Origin: Ignavibacteriales bacterium
Lineage (GTDB): Bacteria > Bacteroidota > Ignavibacteria > Ignavibacteriales > Ignavibacteriaceae
Direction: 5' to 3'
Assembly (NCBI GenBank): GCA_015709675.1
Contig: CP054182.1
Coordinates: 1,281,448 to 1,345,447 of the forward strand
DNA: 64,000 bases
A program made the position numbers and the translations under genes. The notes below the pieces were generated by a model that made no database searches, was not told the origin of the DNA, and saw only the letters and a program-made list of their open reading frames with translations. The first letter of the stretch is position 1, and each line of letters starts with the position of its first letter. Positions 8,892 through 17,041 of this stretch are shown piece by piece.

Positions 8892-9252
8892 GGTCCTCGA
8901 CTTCGCTCGAACATTGGTAAGTGGTCCTCGACTGCGCTCGGACACCGGGAAGGGTCCTCGGCTCCGCTCGGACACCAGGGAGGGTCCTCGGCTTCGCCCG
9001 GACATCGATGAGGTTCCTCGGCTCCGCTCGGACACCGGATGGTCCTCGACTGCGCTCGGACACCGGTAAGAGGTCCCCGGCTACGCTCGTACATTGGTGA
9101 GTTGTCCTCAGCTCCGCTCGGACACCAAGGAGGGTCCCCGGCTTCGCTCGGACTCCAAGAGGGTCCTCGGCTTCGCTCGGACATTGGTAAGGGTCCTCGG
9201 CTCCGCTCGGACACCGGTAAGTGGTCCCTGGCTTCGCTCGGATACCGGGTAG
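8892..9252. repeat. Tandem array of about twelve 30-bp repeats
   Basis: About twelve imperfect copies of a 28-32-bp unit, plus-strand form GGTCCTCGGCTTCGCTCGG followed by ACACCGGTAAG. Copies differ mostly in the third base of the CTT/CTC/CTG segment and in the last few bases. Since most copies are 30 bp, several reading frames stay open across the array on both strands; I treat these as artefacts, as none has a convincing start or a match to a folded protein. The array lies in what would be the 5' region of the hybrid-kinase/antiterminator operon. There are no unique spacers of constant size, so it is not CRISPR. Confidence 0.9.
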
Positions 9253-9333
9253 GAGACAGTGCTTCGGGCATTTACCATTTATAGAACCTTTGCAGTATAT
9301 GCGATTTCTCAGCCGCTATTTTCATTAAAATAA

Positions 9334-9360
9334 AAAAGCCCCGGAAATACCGGGGCTTTT
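9334..9360 (-). terminator. Intrinsic terminator of the downstream T9SS gene
   Basis: AAAAGCCCCGG pairs perfectly with CCGGGGCTTTT around a five-base loop, with an A/T-run on both sides. On the minus strand it follows the stop of the T9SS gene at 9416 by about 55 bases. It resembles the terminator after the other T9SS gene at 38338. Confidence 0.9.
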
Positions 9361-9415
9361 ATGATGAAAAATTAAGAATTAAACCAATTCAAACTTCATA
9401 CTTCAAAATTTATAA

Positions 9416-11839
9416 TTATTTAAGCAGAGTCATCTTCTTTGTAATGGTCTGTCCCTTGCCATAGCTGAGTTTATAGATATACACTCCGCTTGCATAATTT
9501 GTACCGTCAAAGGGAATGGTATATCTGCCGGCCTGGTATCTTCCTGATGCAAGTGTTGCTATTTCCTTGCCGAGGATGTCATATATCTTTAAAGTGATTT
9601 CACTTTGTGCCGCTAGCGCGAATTCTATCATGGTCACAGGGTTAAAAGGATTCGGGTAATTCTGGCCAAGTGAAAATGATTCAACAGCTCCGGTGTTTAT
9701 CATGATGACCTGAGAGTAGGTATAACTTCCGTCCAGATCCTTTTGCTTAAGCCGGTAATAAACACTGCCGTCTGATTCAGGCTGGTCGGTAAAGGTATAT
9801 ATATTCCTCTCTGTTGAGGTTCCGGCTCCGGGGACAAATCCGGCTGAGTGCCAGCTGTCGTTCTCTGGTGACTGTGTGTTTCTTTCAATTTCAAAGCCGG
9901 CATTATTGGTTTCAGTTGCGGTTACCCAGGTGAGAGTTACTGTGCCGCCGGTATAATGGGCAGTGAATGAAGTGAGTTCAACCGGGATGGTGGGGTCGGC
10001 GTTGGTTTTAAGTATCATGCCATCAGTGCCGGCAATCCACATTTTGCCTTCAGCGAACTGGATATCGCGTGTTGACTGTGATGAACCGAGCAATGCGGGA
10101 TAGCGATTCCAGGTTTCACCTCCGTCGAGGGTGAAATATATATCACCGCCTGAGGCGCCAAACCAGCCGAGCTGCCGGTTAACAAAACGGACAACGTAGA
10201 TGGTTGTAGCCACCGGACTGGTAATTTCGGTGAAGTTGGTTCCGTTAGTGGTCTTCCAGATCTTGCCGGAGCTTCCGACCACAAAACCGGTATCAGGGTT
10301 AAAGAAGTGCATTGAGTAAAGAGTTGTGGTACCGAGTGTTGGCATTTGCGCAAAGGTACTGCCGCCGTCAACGGATTTGCTTATTCTGCCGCCTGGTCCG
10401 AGCGCAAAAATTACCGACGGGCTGGCGATATATATATCATAGCATGCAGCAGAGCCAAAGCCGGCAGGAAGAGCAGTCCAGGTTGAGCCGCCGTCCGTTG
10501 TTTTGGCAATCTGTCCGCTGGCATACGCGGCAAAGCCGGTATTGGCATCAAGAAAGTCAATGTCATAAATAATGCTGGTTGCAACACCGGTACCGGTATT
10601 CAAAGCCGTCCAGTTTAGTCCGCCGTCCGTTGTTTTATATAGACCAGTCGGACCTTCAGACCCGATATATCCGGTCTGTTCGTTAAGGAAACAGACAGAA
10701 TAGATACGCGTTGTTGTTGAGAAGGAGAGTTTATTCCATGTCATGCCGCCATCGGTGGTTTTTAACAAATCTCCGAAGGTGTTGCCTGAGGCAATACTTC
10801 CTCCAACAGCATATCCGGTCTGTACTGTCGGGAAAGAAATGCGCTGCAACTGCTCCTGGCTGGCTGCATTCATCAATGGCTGAAACGTCAGGCCGTTATC
10901 GGTACTGGTCAGGATTGTTCCGGCATCGCCTGCAGCAATAACCCTGTTGCCGGAGGCGCCAAGTGAATAAAGACTTTTCCGGGAATCTGTCTGCACTATT
11001 GACCAGGTAACCCCGTCATCGGTAGAACGGATAATTCTTCCGGTAGTTGTGGAAGCAAAAGCAAATCCGCCGTCGGCAAAAGCTGTTTTATATATAATGG
11101 TGGTAGTGGAACCGATAGTAAATACCTGGGTCCAGGTGGTACCGCCATCTGAGGTACGATAAATCAGTCCTGAGGCAGTTGATACCAGTCCGGTCAGTGC
11201 ATCTTTAAAGGTAATGCTTCTTACGGCACCGCTGTTGCCTGCAAGAAGTGAAGAGATATCACTCCAGGTAGTTCCAGCATCAGTTGTTTTTACCAGCCGG
11301 CCAGTGGTTGCGGAGGTGGAACCAAGAAAACCGGTTGAAGGGCTTATAAAGGTTATAAGGTAATGAGTAACGGTTCCATAATTTATAGAAACCCAGGTAG
11401 CACCGCCATCCATGGTTTTAAGAATCGTTCCGGATGCGCCTGCAATATAACCGGTATCATTATTAACAAAGTTAATGCCCCAAAGCGAACCGGTAACACC
11501 CGAAGCCTGCTCTGACCAGGTTGCTCCGCCATCAGTGGTTTTGAGTATCATTCCTTCTGATCCGCATGCGTAGCCGATAAGAGGGGAAGGAAAGGATATC
11601 GCGGTAATGTTTCTTTCCAGGGTATCAGCATTGGTTACGACCCAGCCGGTACCGCCGTTGGCAGTTCTGGTTATCGCACCGCCGTTTCCTGCCAGCAAAA
11701 AGTTTGATGCGGAAAACATGACAAGATCATTATGATCAGCACCTGTCGGAAGAGGATTCTGCCAGACAGGCGGAAACATTTGGGCATGGATTGTTACGGT
11801 GAGAATGAGAAAAGTAAGAAAAGGAAAAAGAGTTTTCAT
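9416..11839 (-). CDS. T9SS-exported protein with Ycf48-like (BNR) repeats
   Basis: 807 residues. A signal peptide (FPFLTFLILTVTIHAQ) is followed by many repeats of the type KTTDGGATWxxxxxG with intervening GYxxG segments, the pattern of Ycf48/BNR beta-propellers. Then comes a short Ig-like region (VELTSFTAHYTGGTVTLTW) and a C-terminal T9SS type A sorting domain (NYPNPFNPVT, DILGKEIATLASG, ASGVYIYKLSYG). It should be secreted and anchored on, or released from, the outer surface. The last 85 residues are nearly identical to those of the subtilisin-like protein ending at 38266. The ligand is unknown. A perfect terminator follows. Confidence 0.93.
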   Translation of the reverse strand: MKTLFPFLTFLILTVTIHAQMFPPVWQNPLPTGADHNDLVMFSASNFLLAGNGGAITRTANGGTGWVVTNADTLERNITAISFPSPLIGYACGSEGMILKTTDGGATWSEQASGVTGSLWGINFVNNDTGYIAGASGTILKTMDGGATWVSINYGTVTHYLITFISPSTGFLGSTSATTGRLVKTTDAGTTWSDISSLLAGNSGAVRSITFKDALTGLVSTASGLIYRTSDGGTTWTQVFTIGSTTTIIYKTAFADGGFAFASTTTGRIIRSTDDGVTWSIVQTDSRKSLYSLGASGNRVIAAGDAGTILTSTDNGLTFQPLMNAASQEQLQRISFPTVQTGYAVGGSIASGNTFGDLLKTTDGGMTWNKLSFSTTTRIYSVCFLNEQTGYIGSEGPTGLYKTTDGGLNWTALNTGTGVATSIIYDIDFLDANTGFAAYASGQIAKTTDGGSTWTALPAGFGSAACYDIYIASPSVIFALGPGGRISKSVDGGSTFAQMPTLGTTTLYSMHFFNPDTGFVVGSSGKIWKTTNGTNFTEITSPVATTIYVVRFVNRQLGWFGASGGDIYFTLDGGETWNRYPALLGSSQSTRDIQFAEGKMWIAGTDGMILKTNADPTIPVELTSFTAHYTGGTVTLTWVTATETNNAGFEIERNTQSPENDSWHSAGFVPGAGTSTERNIYTFTDQPESDGSVYYRLKQKDLDGSYTYSQVIMINTGAVESFSLGQNYPNPFNPVTMIEFALAAQSEITLKIYDILGKEIATLASGRYQAGRYTIPFDGTNYASGVYIYKLSYGKGQTITKKMTLLK

Positions 11840-11915
11840 GCTCTGCTCCGGATGAATGTGAAACTGTTACATGAAAAATACTGAAGAATTGAGAATTAAC
11901 ATAGTTAAATAGTGA

Positions 11916-11954
11916 TTGGTGCTTAGTTCTTGGTGCTTAGTGCGTGGTTCTTGG
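11916..11954. repeat. Short direct repeats
   Basis: TTGGTGCTTAGTTC, TTGGTGCTTAGTGCG and a partial TGGTTCTTGGTCC follow each other in the 276-base gap between the T9SS gene and the small lipoprotein gene. Simple sequence, with no evident function. Confidence 0.6.
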
Positions 11955-12115
11955 TCCGGAGGTTCAGGCGCATGGCCAGTGGTGCAGGTTTGCGGTACTT
12001 TGAGTAAACTTCATTAATTTTGAGTTTTGATCTCAGGTTGCATTTCCTGAAGATCAGATTTTACACTATAGTATAACTTTAAACTTTCAATTCGCAAACT
12101 TCTTCGAGACTGCAT

Positions 12116-12394
12116 ATGAAAAACCGGTTATTATTATTCACTGCTCTTGCCGCTGCACTCGTACTTTCCGGCTGTGCTCCTTCACCTGATATTTCAGAAT
12201 GCCTCGCTGCAGAGCCCTACGGATTCTGGGGAGGGCTTTGGCATGGCATAATTGCTCCGGCGAGTTTTGTTCTGAGCTTGTTTTTTGAGGATATTGCCAT
12301 GTACGCGGTGAATAACAACGGAGGATGGTATGACTTCGGTTTTGTTCTTGGCGCCGGAATACTCTTCGGCGGAAGCGGCAAGGCAAGCGGATAA
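12116..12394 (+). CDS. Small conserved lipoprotein
   Basis: 92 residues. The signal peptide ends in the lipobox LSGC, so Cys20 should be lipidated. The mature part has a GFWGGLWHG-IIAPASFVLSLF stretch and VNNNGGWYDFGFVLGAG near the end, a pattern I recognise from short conserved hypothetical proteins in Bacteroidota and other phyla. Two hydrophobic stretches (about 48-62 and 74-87) suggest membrane association beyond the lipid anchor. The gene stands alone, convergent with the tryptophanase gene. Function unknown. Confidence 0.8.
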   Translation: MKNRLLLFTALAAALVLSGCAPSPDISECLAAEPYGFWGGLWHGIIAPASFVLSLFFEDIAMYAVNNNGGWYDFGFVLGAGILFGGSGKASG

Positions 12395-12402
12395 TATATA
12401 TA

Positions 12403-12432
12403 AAGGCCGCGCCCGCCCTAAGGCACGGCCTT
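12403..12432 (-). terminator. Hairpin between convergent genes
   Basis: AAGGCCG pairs with CGGCCTT, extended by three more pairs after one mismatch. On the minus strand it is followed by TTTATATATATT, so it can end tryptophanase transcription; on the plus strand the T-run is poor. It lies between the stops at 12394 and 12443. Confidence 0.45.
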
Positions 12433-12442
12433 CAGCAAAAAA

Positions 12443-13813
12443 TCAGAGCGGCTTGAAGGTCGCGGTAAAATGCCTGAGAATAGGGGCTTCCCAGGTGATG
12501 GCATACCCGCGGAGCTGATGCCGCTTGTTATATACTTCCATGATAACTTCAATAAGGAAGTCAACATGGCTCTGTGTATATACACGGCGTGGTATGGCAA
12601 GGCGAACCAGTTCCATCGGCGGTGAAATAAGACTGCCGTCCGGAGCATATTTGCCAAACATCACGCTTCCGATCTCAACGCTGCGGACTCCTCCTTCAAG
12701 ATAGAGAGCGCAGACGATTGACTGCCCCGGATAGTGATGGGGCGGAATATCCGGCAGAAAGCGCTTTGCGTCAATATATATAGCGTGGCCTCCGGGGGGT
12801 TCGATTATCGGAATTCCCGCAGCCACTAATTTCTCGCCGAGATACTCAACGCTGCGGACGCGGTACTGCAGATAATGCTCATCCATCACTTCATCCAGCC
12901 CGATGGCAATTGCCTCAAGGTCACGTCCGGCGAGTCCGCCATAAGTGGGAAATCCCTCGGTAACAATCAGCAGATTACGGCACTGCAATGCCAGTTCATC
13001 ATTATTAAGCGCCAGAAAGCCGCCGATATTCACCAGCGCGTCTTTTTTTGCGCTCATGGTTGCTCCCTGGCAGAAGGAGAACATCATGCGGCAGATATCG
13101 GGGATGGACATATCAGCAAAGCCGGGTTCCCGTTTTTTGATGAACCATGCATTCTCGGCAAAACGGCAGGCATCTATATATAAAGGGATGCCATACTTTT
13201 TGCAGATCCGCGAGGTCTCCTCAATATTCTTCATTGAGACCGGCTGTCCGCCGCCTGAGTTGTTCGTAATGGTAAGCATAACAAGGGGAATATGTTCCGG
13301 GCCTTTTTCTTTGATAAAGGCCTCAAGTGCAGGGAGATCTATATCTCCTTTGAAGTCAGCACGCTGTTCGGGATGTTTGCCTACTTCGGTAAGAAAATCA
13401 AACGCTTCAGCGCCGGTATATTCGATGTTAGCCCGTGTGGTGTCAAAGAAGGTGTTAGCCGCAAAATATTTACCTTTGCCGCCGAGGATGGAGAAGAGGA
13501 TTTTTTCAGCAGCGCGTCCCTGATGCGTCGGGATGATATTGGTTAATCCTGTTATCTCTTTAACCTTGCTTTCAAAGGCGTAAAAACTTTTTGAGCCGGC
13601 ATAGGACTCATCACCTTTCATAATACCCGCCCACTGATTAGCGCTCATGGCTGAAGTGCCGCTGTCAGTAAGGAGGTCAATCATTACATCATCAGCATGG
13701 ATGAGAAAGGGATTGTATCCGGCGGTTTCCAGGATTTTTTCCCGCTCCGGGCGTGTGGTAAAGCGGATTGGCTCGACGGATTTTATTTTGAATGGTTCAA
13801 TGATGGTCTTCAT
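12443..13813 (-). CDS. tnaA: Tryptophanase (beta-eliminating lyase)
   Basis: 456 residues, a PLP enzyme of the tryptophanase / tyrosine phenol-lyase family, which splits tryptophan into indole, pyruvate and ammonia. Family blocks: IDLLTDSGTSAMS near the N-terminus, THQGRAAE, NNSGGGQPVSM, the PLP lysine block MSAKKDALVNIGG, and EGFPTYGGLAGRDLEA. In the segment GVRSVEIG, tyrosine phenol-lyases have Arg before the last Gly, the residue that reads the tyrosine ring, while tryptophanases have Ile. Ile here favours tryptophanase. The gene appears monocistronic, and no tnaB permease or TnaC-like leader was recognised. Indole signalling or amino acid catabolism are possible uses. Confidence 0.88.
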   Translation of the reverse strand: MKTIIEPFKIKSVEPIRFTTRPEREKILETAGYNPFLIHADDVMIDLLTDSGTSAMSANQWAGIMKGDESYAGSKSFYAFESKVKEITGLTNIIPTHQGRAAEKILFSILGGKGKYFAANTFFDTTRANIEYTGAEAFDFLTEVGKHPEQRADFKGDIDLPALEAFIKEKGPEHIPLVMLTITNNSGGGQPVSMKNIEETSRICKKYGIPLYIDACRFAENAWFIKKREPGFADMSIPDICRMMFSFCQGATMSAKKDALVNIGGFLALNNDELALQCRNLLIVTEGFPTYGGLAGRDLEAIAIGLDEVMDEHYLQYRVRSVEYLGEKLVAAGIPIIEPPGGHAIYIDAKRFLPDIPPHHYPGQSIVCALYLEGGVRSVEIGSVMFGKYAPDGSLISPPMELVRLAIPRRVYTQSHVDFLIEVIMEVYNKRHQLRGYAITWEAPILRHFTATFKPL

Positions 13814-14330
13814 ATTTGATAATTAGTAATTAGGAGTTAGTAATTAGAAATCAATGTACAATTTATAGTGTACATGTTCTTTGCGGCTTAGCGTTTTTGA
13901 GCGAACCGCTCAGGTTAACGGGCCGCAGATTTTTAACGGTTGCCTGGTGCGAAGATTCACTTTTAAATTAGCAGTTAGTAATGAGAAATTAGTAAACCTG
14001 AAACTCTGCCTGTTAATCTTTTGTGCCTCTGCGTAAACTGCTCCGCAAATGGGCCGTCTATAGAAAAGAAAGTCAAGAGAAAACAGTAATCCTGTAAAGA
14101 ATTTTACAAAATTCAGTCTCTGACTTGGGGTTTCACAAGCCACGTTCTTGAAAATGCCAACCAAAATGTACCAACTCAGAGTTTCCCCCTTGGGTTCATG
14201 GGTTCTTCAACTGCTTTCTTTATTCGCTTTTACTTTATAAGTTTTTCTATGCGTCTATTTGAGCCATGCCAATGTTTCAGGCTGCTACGATAAATTCCAG
14301 AATTAAACCGGAAGAGGATTAATCGCGGAT
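13814..14330. other. Gene-free stretch with AT-rich dispersed repeats
   Basis: No credible gene. It carries copies of an AATTAGTAATTAG-type repeat at about 13822-13850 and 13966-13996; an inverted relative lies at 15720-15757 on the other side of the IS element. An open frame of 84 codons on the minus strand (13910-14164) has no Shine-Dalgarno site and no domain character, and I treat it as chance. The tryptophanase promoter must lie at the left end, but no clear motif was found. Confidence 0.6.
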
Positions 14331-14466
14331 ATGTGCTATAAAGAAATTATTCTTTTGCAACGGGCCATTGTGAATGCTCTCTTCCTTAATACTCTAGTAA
14401 GCGTGTTTACTGTCTCCATGAGAATGTTCTTTGCCGGTAAACAGAATGGTATCTAATTGGATATGT

Positions 14467-15525
14467 TTACTTCTTGGATTTCACCTTTGTTTTTTTACTG
14501 ATAAATGGTTTTTCTGTTTTGAGAATGCCAAAAGTAACCCTTGCAACATACCGTGCTACAGCATTCCTTGCATTGTGCTGGCTTACACCTCTTTTTAGCA
14601 GATCCTTGTAAAGAGCCGATAATTCATTCTCACCGTTAATGCAAGTTGAAGCAGCAACCTTAAATGCCTGTTTGAGGATTCTGCTGTATCGACCTTTCCT
14701 GTGCCCGTAAGTCTTTCCTCCGCTCTGTTTAACGTGAGTAACCAATCCGGAGTAGGCAAGAAATTTTCCAACACTGTCGAAGCGTTTAACATCTATAACC
14801 GTTCCGAGGATGGTTACTGCACCAATTATACCGATACCAGGTATGCTCATCAGGTTTTTCAGAGTTTTGTTTTTCTTACACAGCCCGGTGAAGAGAACTT
14901 CAAAATCCTTCTTCTGCTTCTCATACTGCTGAATATCTTCTTCCAGTTGGTTGAGGATAAACTTTGTACTTTCTTTCTCTGCTTTAGAAAGATTCCGGGT
15001 TTTCCGGGAAAGTCCGTCCTGCCCAAGAAATGCTGTTTTCTGATTCTGGAGCCTTACCCCTCGTTTTATCAGATCACTGTAAGCGCTGATATATTTTCGC
15101 AACTCAAATTCTTCTTTCTTTGCATGGTAAGTTTCCTTGAGCATGCCGTTATAAAGCAAGGTGCTGAGTTTTTGAGCATCAATAGGATCAGTCTTTGGCC
15201 CCTGGGTTAACAGTCGGTTCTGATAAGGATCACAGATAACCACTTTTGCAGCGTAATCGTACAAATTGACAAAGAGCCAGTGAGCCGGAGAGCTTTCCTC
15301 TAAGGCAATAATGGTTTTACCGGACAGACTCTTGAGCAGTTGCTGAAGCTGCTTCAGAGAGCTTGGGTGCTCGGTTACCCGGATACGGTTCTGATAGGGT
15401 GCTCTTATCATTGCAATTGCCATGGTGCTTTGCGACCAGTCAACGGCAAGATAATTATCGTATCCTGCATATTTGTTGACCACTGAATAACTTTTGCCGG
15501 TCAGTTGTTTTTTTATAAGTTTCAT
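14467..15525 (-). CDS. IS110-family transposase (DEDD recombinase)
   Basis: 352 residues. The N-terminal RuvC-like DEDD domain shows AVDWSQSTM near residue 29, ALEESSPAHW near 75, and DPYQN...KTDPIDAQKLS near 100-120. The C-terminal Transposase_20 domain shows LMSIPGIGIIGAVTILG and FLAYSGLVTHVKQSGG...GRYSRILKQA, which carries the catalytic Ser region. Both domains are complete with no frameshift. IS110 enzymes move circular intermediates guided by a bridge RNA. The start ATG at 15525 sits one base after the 3' arm of an inverted repeat that can block its ribosome site. C-terminal Lys-rich tail (KKTKVKSKK). Confidence 0.92.
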   Translation of the reverse strand: MKLIKKQLTGKSYSVVNKYAGYDNYLAVDWSQSTMAIAMIRAPYQNRIRVTEHPSSLKQLQQLLKSLSGKTIIALEESSPAHWLFVNLYDYAAKVVICDPYQNRLLTQGPKTDPIDAQKLSTLLYNGMLKETYHAKKEEFELRKYISAYSDLIKRGVRLQNQKTAFLGQDGLSRKTRNLSKAEKESTKFILNQLEEDIQQYEKQKKDFEVLFTGLCKKNKTLKNLMSIPGIGIIGAVTILGTVIDVKRFDSVGKFLAYSGLVTHVKQSGGKTYGHRKGRYSRILKQAFKVAASTCINGENELSALYKDLLKRGVSQHNARNAVARYVARVTFGILKTEKPFISKKTKVKSKK

Positions 15526-15526
15526 G

Positions 15527-15611
15527 AGCGGTTTCCTTAGTTTAATGAGATGTCAACTGTTATGGTGAATAAAATTCACTTTTACTACACCTTAAATTAA
15601 GTGAAACCGCT
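15527..15611 (-). promoter_or_regulatory. Inverted repeat in transposase leader, overlapping the ribosome site
   Basis: AGCGGTTTC at 15527-15535 and GAAACCGCT at 15603-15611 are perfect 9-bp inverted arms. A second perfect hairpin, GTGAAT-aaa-ATTCAC (15565-15579), lies inside. In the minus-strand transcript the 3' arm overlaps the AAGGA Shine-Dalgarno region and ends one base before the transposase ATG, so a read-through transcript could fold and hide the start. The same bases may also serve as subterminal repeats of the element. Confidence 0.55.
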
Positions 15612-15739
15612 TTTCTAATTTATCGCGGATCTTAAACGGATGCTGAAGCAGCACGGATTTACACGGATCGGAACAGGGCAGTTGTATTCTGCAAATTTGC
15701 AATCCCTCCTTAATTGAAAACATTACTAATTACTAACTG

Positions 15740-17038
15740 CTAATTACTAATTCTAACTGTTCCGCTTAGCTCAACTTCCTTTGACGGAGCAGAAGGAGTG
15801 GTTCCTACCGATTCACGGGTCACAAGGAAAGTGAGAGACTTCTCTTTTGAAAAATCGCCGCTGATACTCACTGGTATATATCCGGTTGAACTGGAAGAGA
15901 CTTCAATACCGATGAACAGCGCTGAACGCGATCCTTTTACCCAGAGCTGATACACTTTCTGATCCTGCGGAGGAATGATGCGGAGATCATTCAGGATGAG
16001 CTGTCCCTGCCGCAGTGAAGGGCTGTAGAGCAGTTTTCCATAAGCACTGCTGCCGGTTCCCGGACTGAGTTTAACAAAAAGAACATCTGACTGTCCAAGC
16101 AGGGTAAGCACCTGCTGCTGGCGGTCAAGCTGAACCAGTTTGGCATCATACTCAGAAGTAATGCGGGTTATTTCAGCAGGCAGGCCTGTTTTAAGCGAGT
16201 TGATTTTCTGTTCAAGCAGATAGTATGTGGTATATATTGCTCCTGCCAGAATGAGCACTGCAATAATAAAAAACGCAGGCGGCACACCTTTTTTAATAAT
16301 AATGGGCTGATCAGAAGGAGCAGCGGGGGAGTCCGTCTGGGTTATCAGCAGCGGGGTAGAGTGAATCCGCTGCTGCGGTTCCTCCTCCTGATGATGTATA
16401 TGCGGGCTTTCCTGCCGGAGAGGTTCTTCTTCCTGCTGATACTGCTGAGGTTCTGCGGGGGTCTCCTGCGTGGTTTCATGGATATGCTCATCAATTGCAT
16501 CCATGTTCAGATGGAATCCGCCGCCCGCCGGCTGTTCCTGCGGAACTTCGGGAATTCTGATCTGCGGTATATCCTGGCGGAATTCTTCCGGAGGTGCTTC
16601 AACAGGGCGTTCTGAACCGGGCTCGGAACTTCTCATTTCCACCTGAGTGCGCTGAGTTGGACGGCCTGTTCCGGAATCAGAGTGATGCCTCTGCGGAGGT
16701 TCAAATACCGGGGCTGGCTTGGGAGCAGCAGCCACAGGCACGGGAGGCGCAGGTGCCGGTTCACGTACCGGTCTCTGCTGTTGTGCCTGAGCCAGTTTCT
16801 TTTCTTCTTTCAGACGGTATAAACGCTGGGCTACTTTATTTTTTACGGAAGCCGCAGGGTCTTCAGTCTGCAGGAATGAGGGGAGCAGTGCGGCAAGATT
16901 CTGGAATTCGCCAAGCTCCACCCAGTTAAAATCGCTGCTGCCTTCAAGATACTCGGTCAGTTCAATGAATTCATCTTTATCAAGACATCCGAGCGCGTAA
17001 GCGTGTATATATGAATTGTATTTTTCCTGGTCTGACAC
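15740..17038 (-). CDS. Anti-sigma factor with C-terminal RskA-type domain
   Basis: 432 residues. A short N-terminal domain (about 1-75, YIHAYALGCLDKDEFIELTEYLEGS) fits a sigma-binding region without zinc ligands. A very long Pro/Gln/Glu-rich linker follows (about 80-250), then one membrane helix (PPAFFIIAVLILAGAIYTTYYL) and a C-terminal anti-sigma-K (RskA) domain with YQLWVKG. It should hold the adjacent ECF sigma factor at the membrane. The start is GTG at 17038, with AAGGAGGGG upstream inside the end of the sigma gene. It lies three bases after the sigma stop, so sigma and anti-sigma are coupled. Confidence 0.85.
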   Translation of the reverse strand: MSDQEKYNSYIHAYALGCLDKDEFIELTEYLEGSSDFNWVELGEFQNLAALLPSFLQTEDPAASVKNKVAQRLYRLKEEKKLAQAQQQRPVREPAPAPPVPVAAAPKPAPVFEPPQRHHSDSGTGRPTQRTQVEMRSSEPGSERPVEAPPEEFRQDIPQIRIPEVPQEQPAGGGFHLNMDAIDEHIHETTQETPAEPQQYQQEEEPLRQESPHIHHQEEEPQQRIHSTPLLITQTDSPAAPSDQPIIIKKGVPPAFFIIAVLILAGAIYTTYYLLEQKINSLKTGLPAEITRITSEYDAKLVQLDRQQQVLTLLGQSDVLFVKLSPGTGSSAYGKLLYSPSLRQGQLILNDLRIIPPQDQKVYQLWVKGSRSALFIGIEVSSSSTGYIPVSISGDFSKEKSLTFLVTRESVGTTPSAPSKEVELSGTVRISN

Positions 17039-17041
17039 GGC

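Larger units (their letters stand above)
14331..15621 (-). mobile_element. IS110-family insertion sequence (ends approximate)
   Basis: An IS110-type transposase gene with about 96 bases of noncoding DNA before it and at least 136 after it. The proposed ends are the inner edges of a 9-bp direct repeat, ATCGCGGAT, at 14322-14330 and 15622-15630. IS110 elements normally lack terminal inverted repeats and use a bridge RNA from a noncoding end. Here the left end is short, so a bridge RNA would more likely lie downstream of the gene, as in the IS1111 group; the true right end could extend to about 14170. The transposase frame is intact, so the element may be active. Confidence 0.55.

Noticed and set aside
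8892-9252. Possible CRISPR array
   Set aside because: Units follow each other directly without spacers.
8745-9284. Several overlapping open frames on both strands (up to about 150 codons), rich in SERSRGP-type repeats
   Set aside because: They arise because the repeat unit is mostly 30 bp, a multiple of three. They have no good ribosome site or domain and compete with each other on both strands.
9416-11839. Photosystem assembly factor Ycf48
   Set aside because: Only the repeat type is shared; the T9SS domain and signal peptide mark a secreted surface protein, and nothing photosynthetic is present.
12443-13813. Tyrosine phenol-lyase instead of tryptophanase
   Set aside because: The segment GVRSVEIG has Ile where tyrosine phenol-lyases need Arg.
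13910-14164. 84-codon open frame on the minus strand
   Set aside because: No Shine-Dalgarno site, no recognisable domain, and it consists of repeat-like intergenic DNA.
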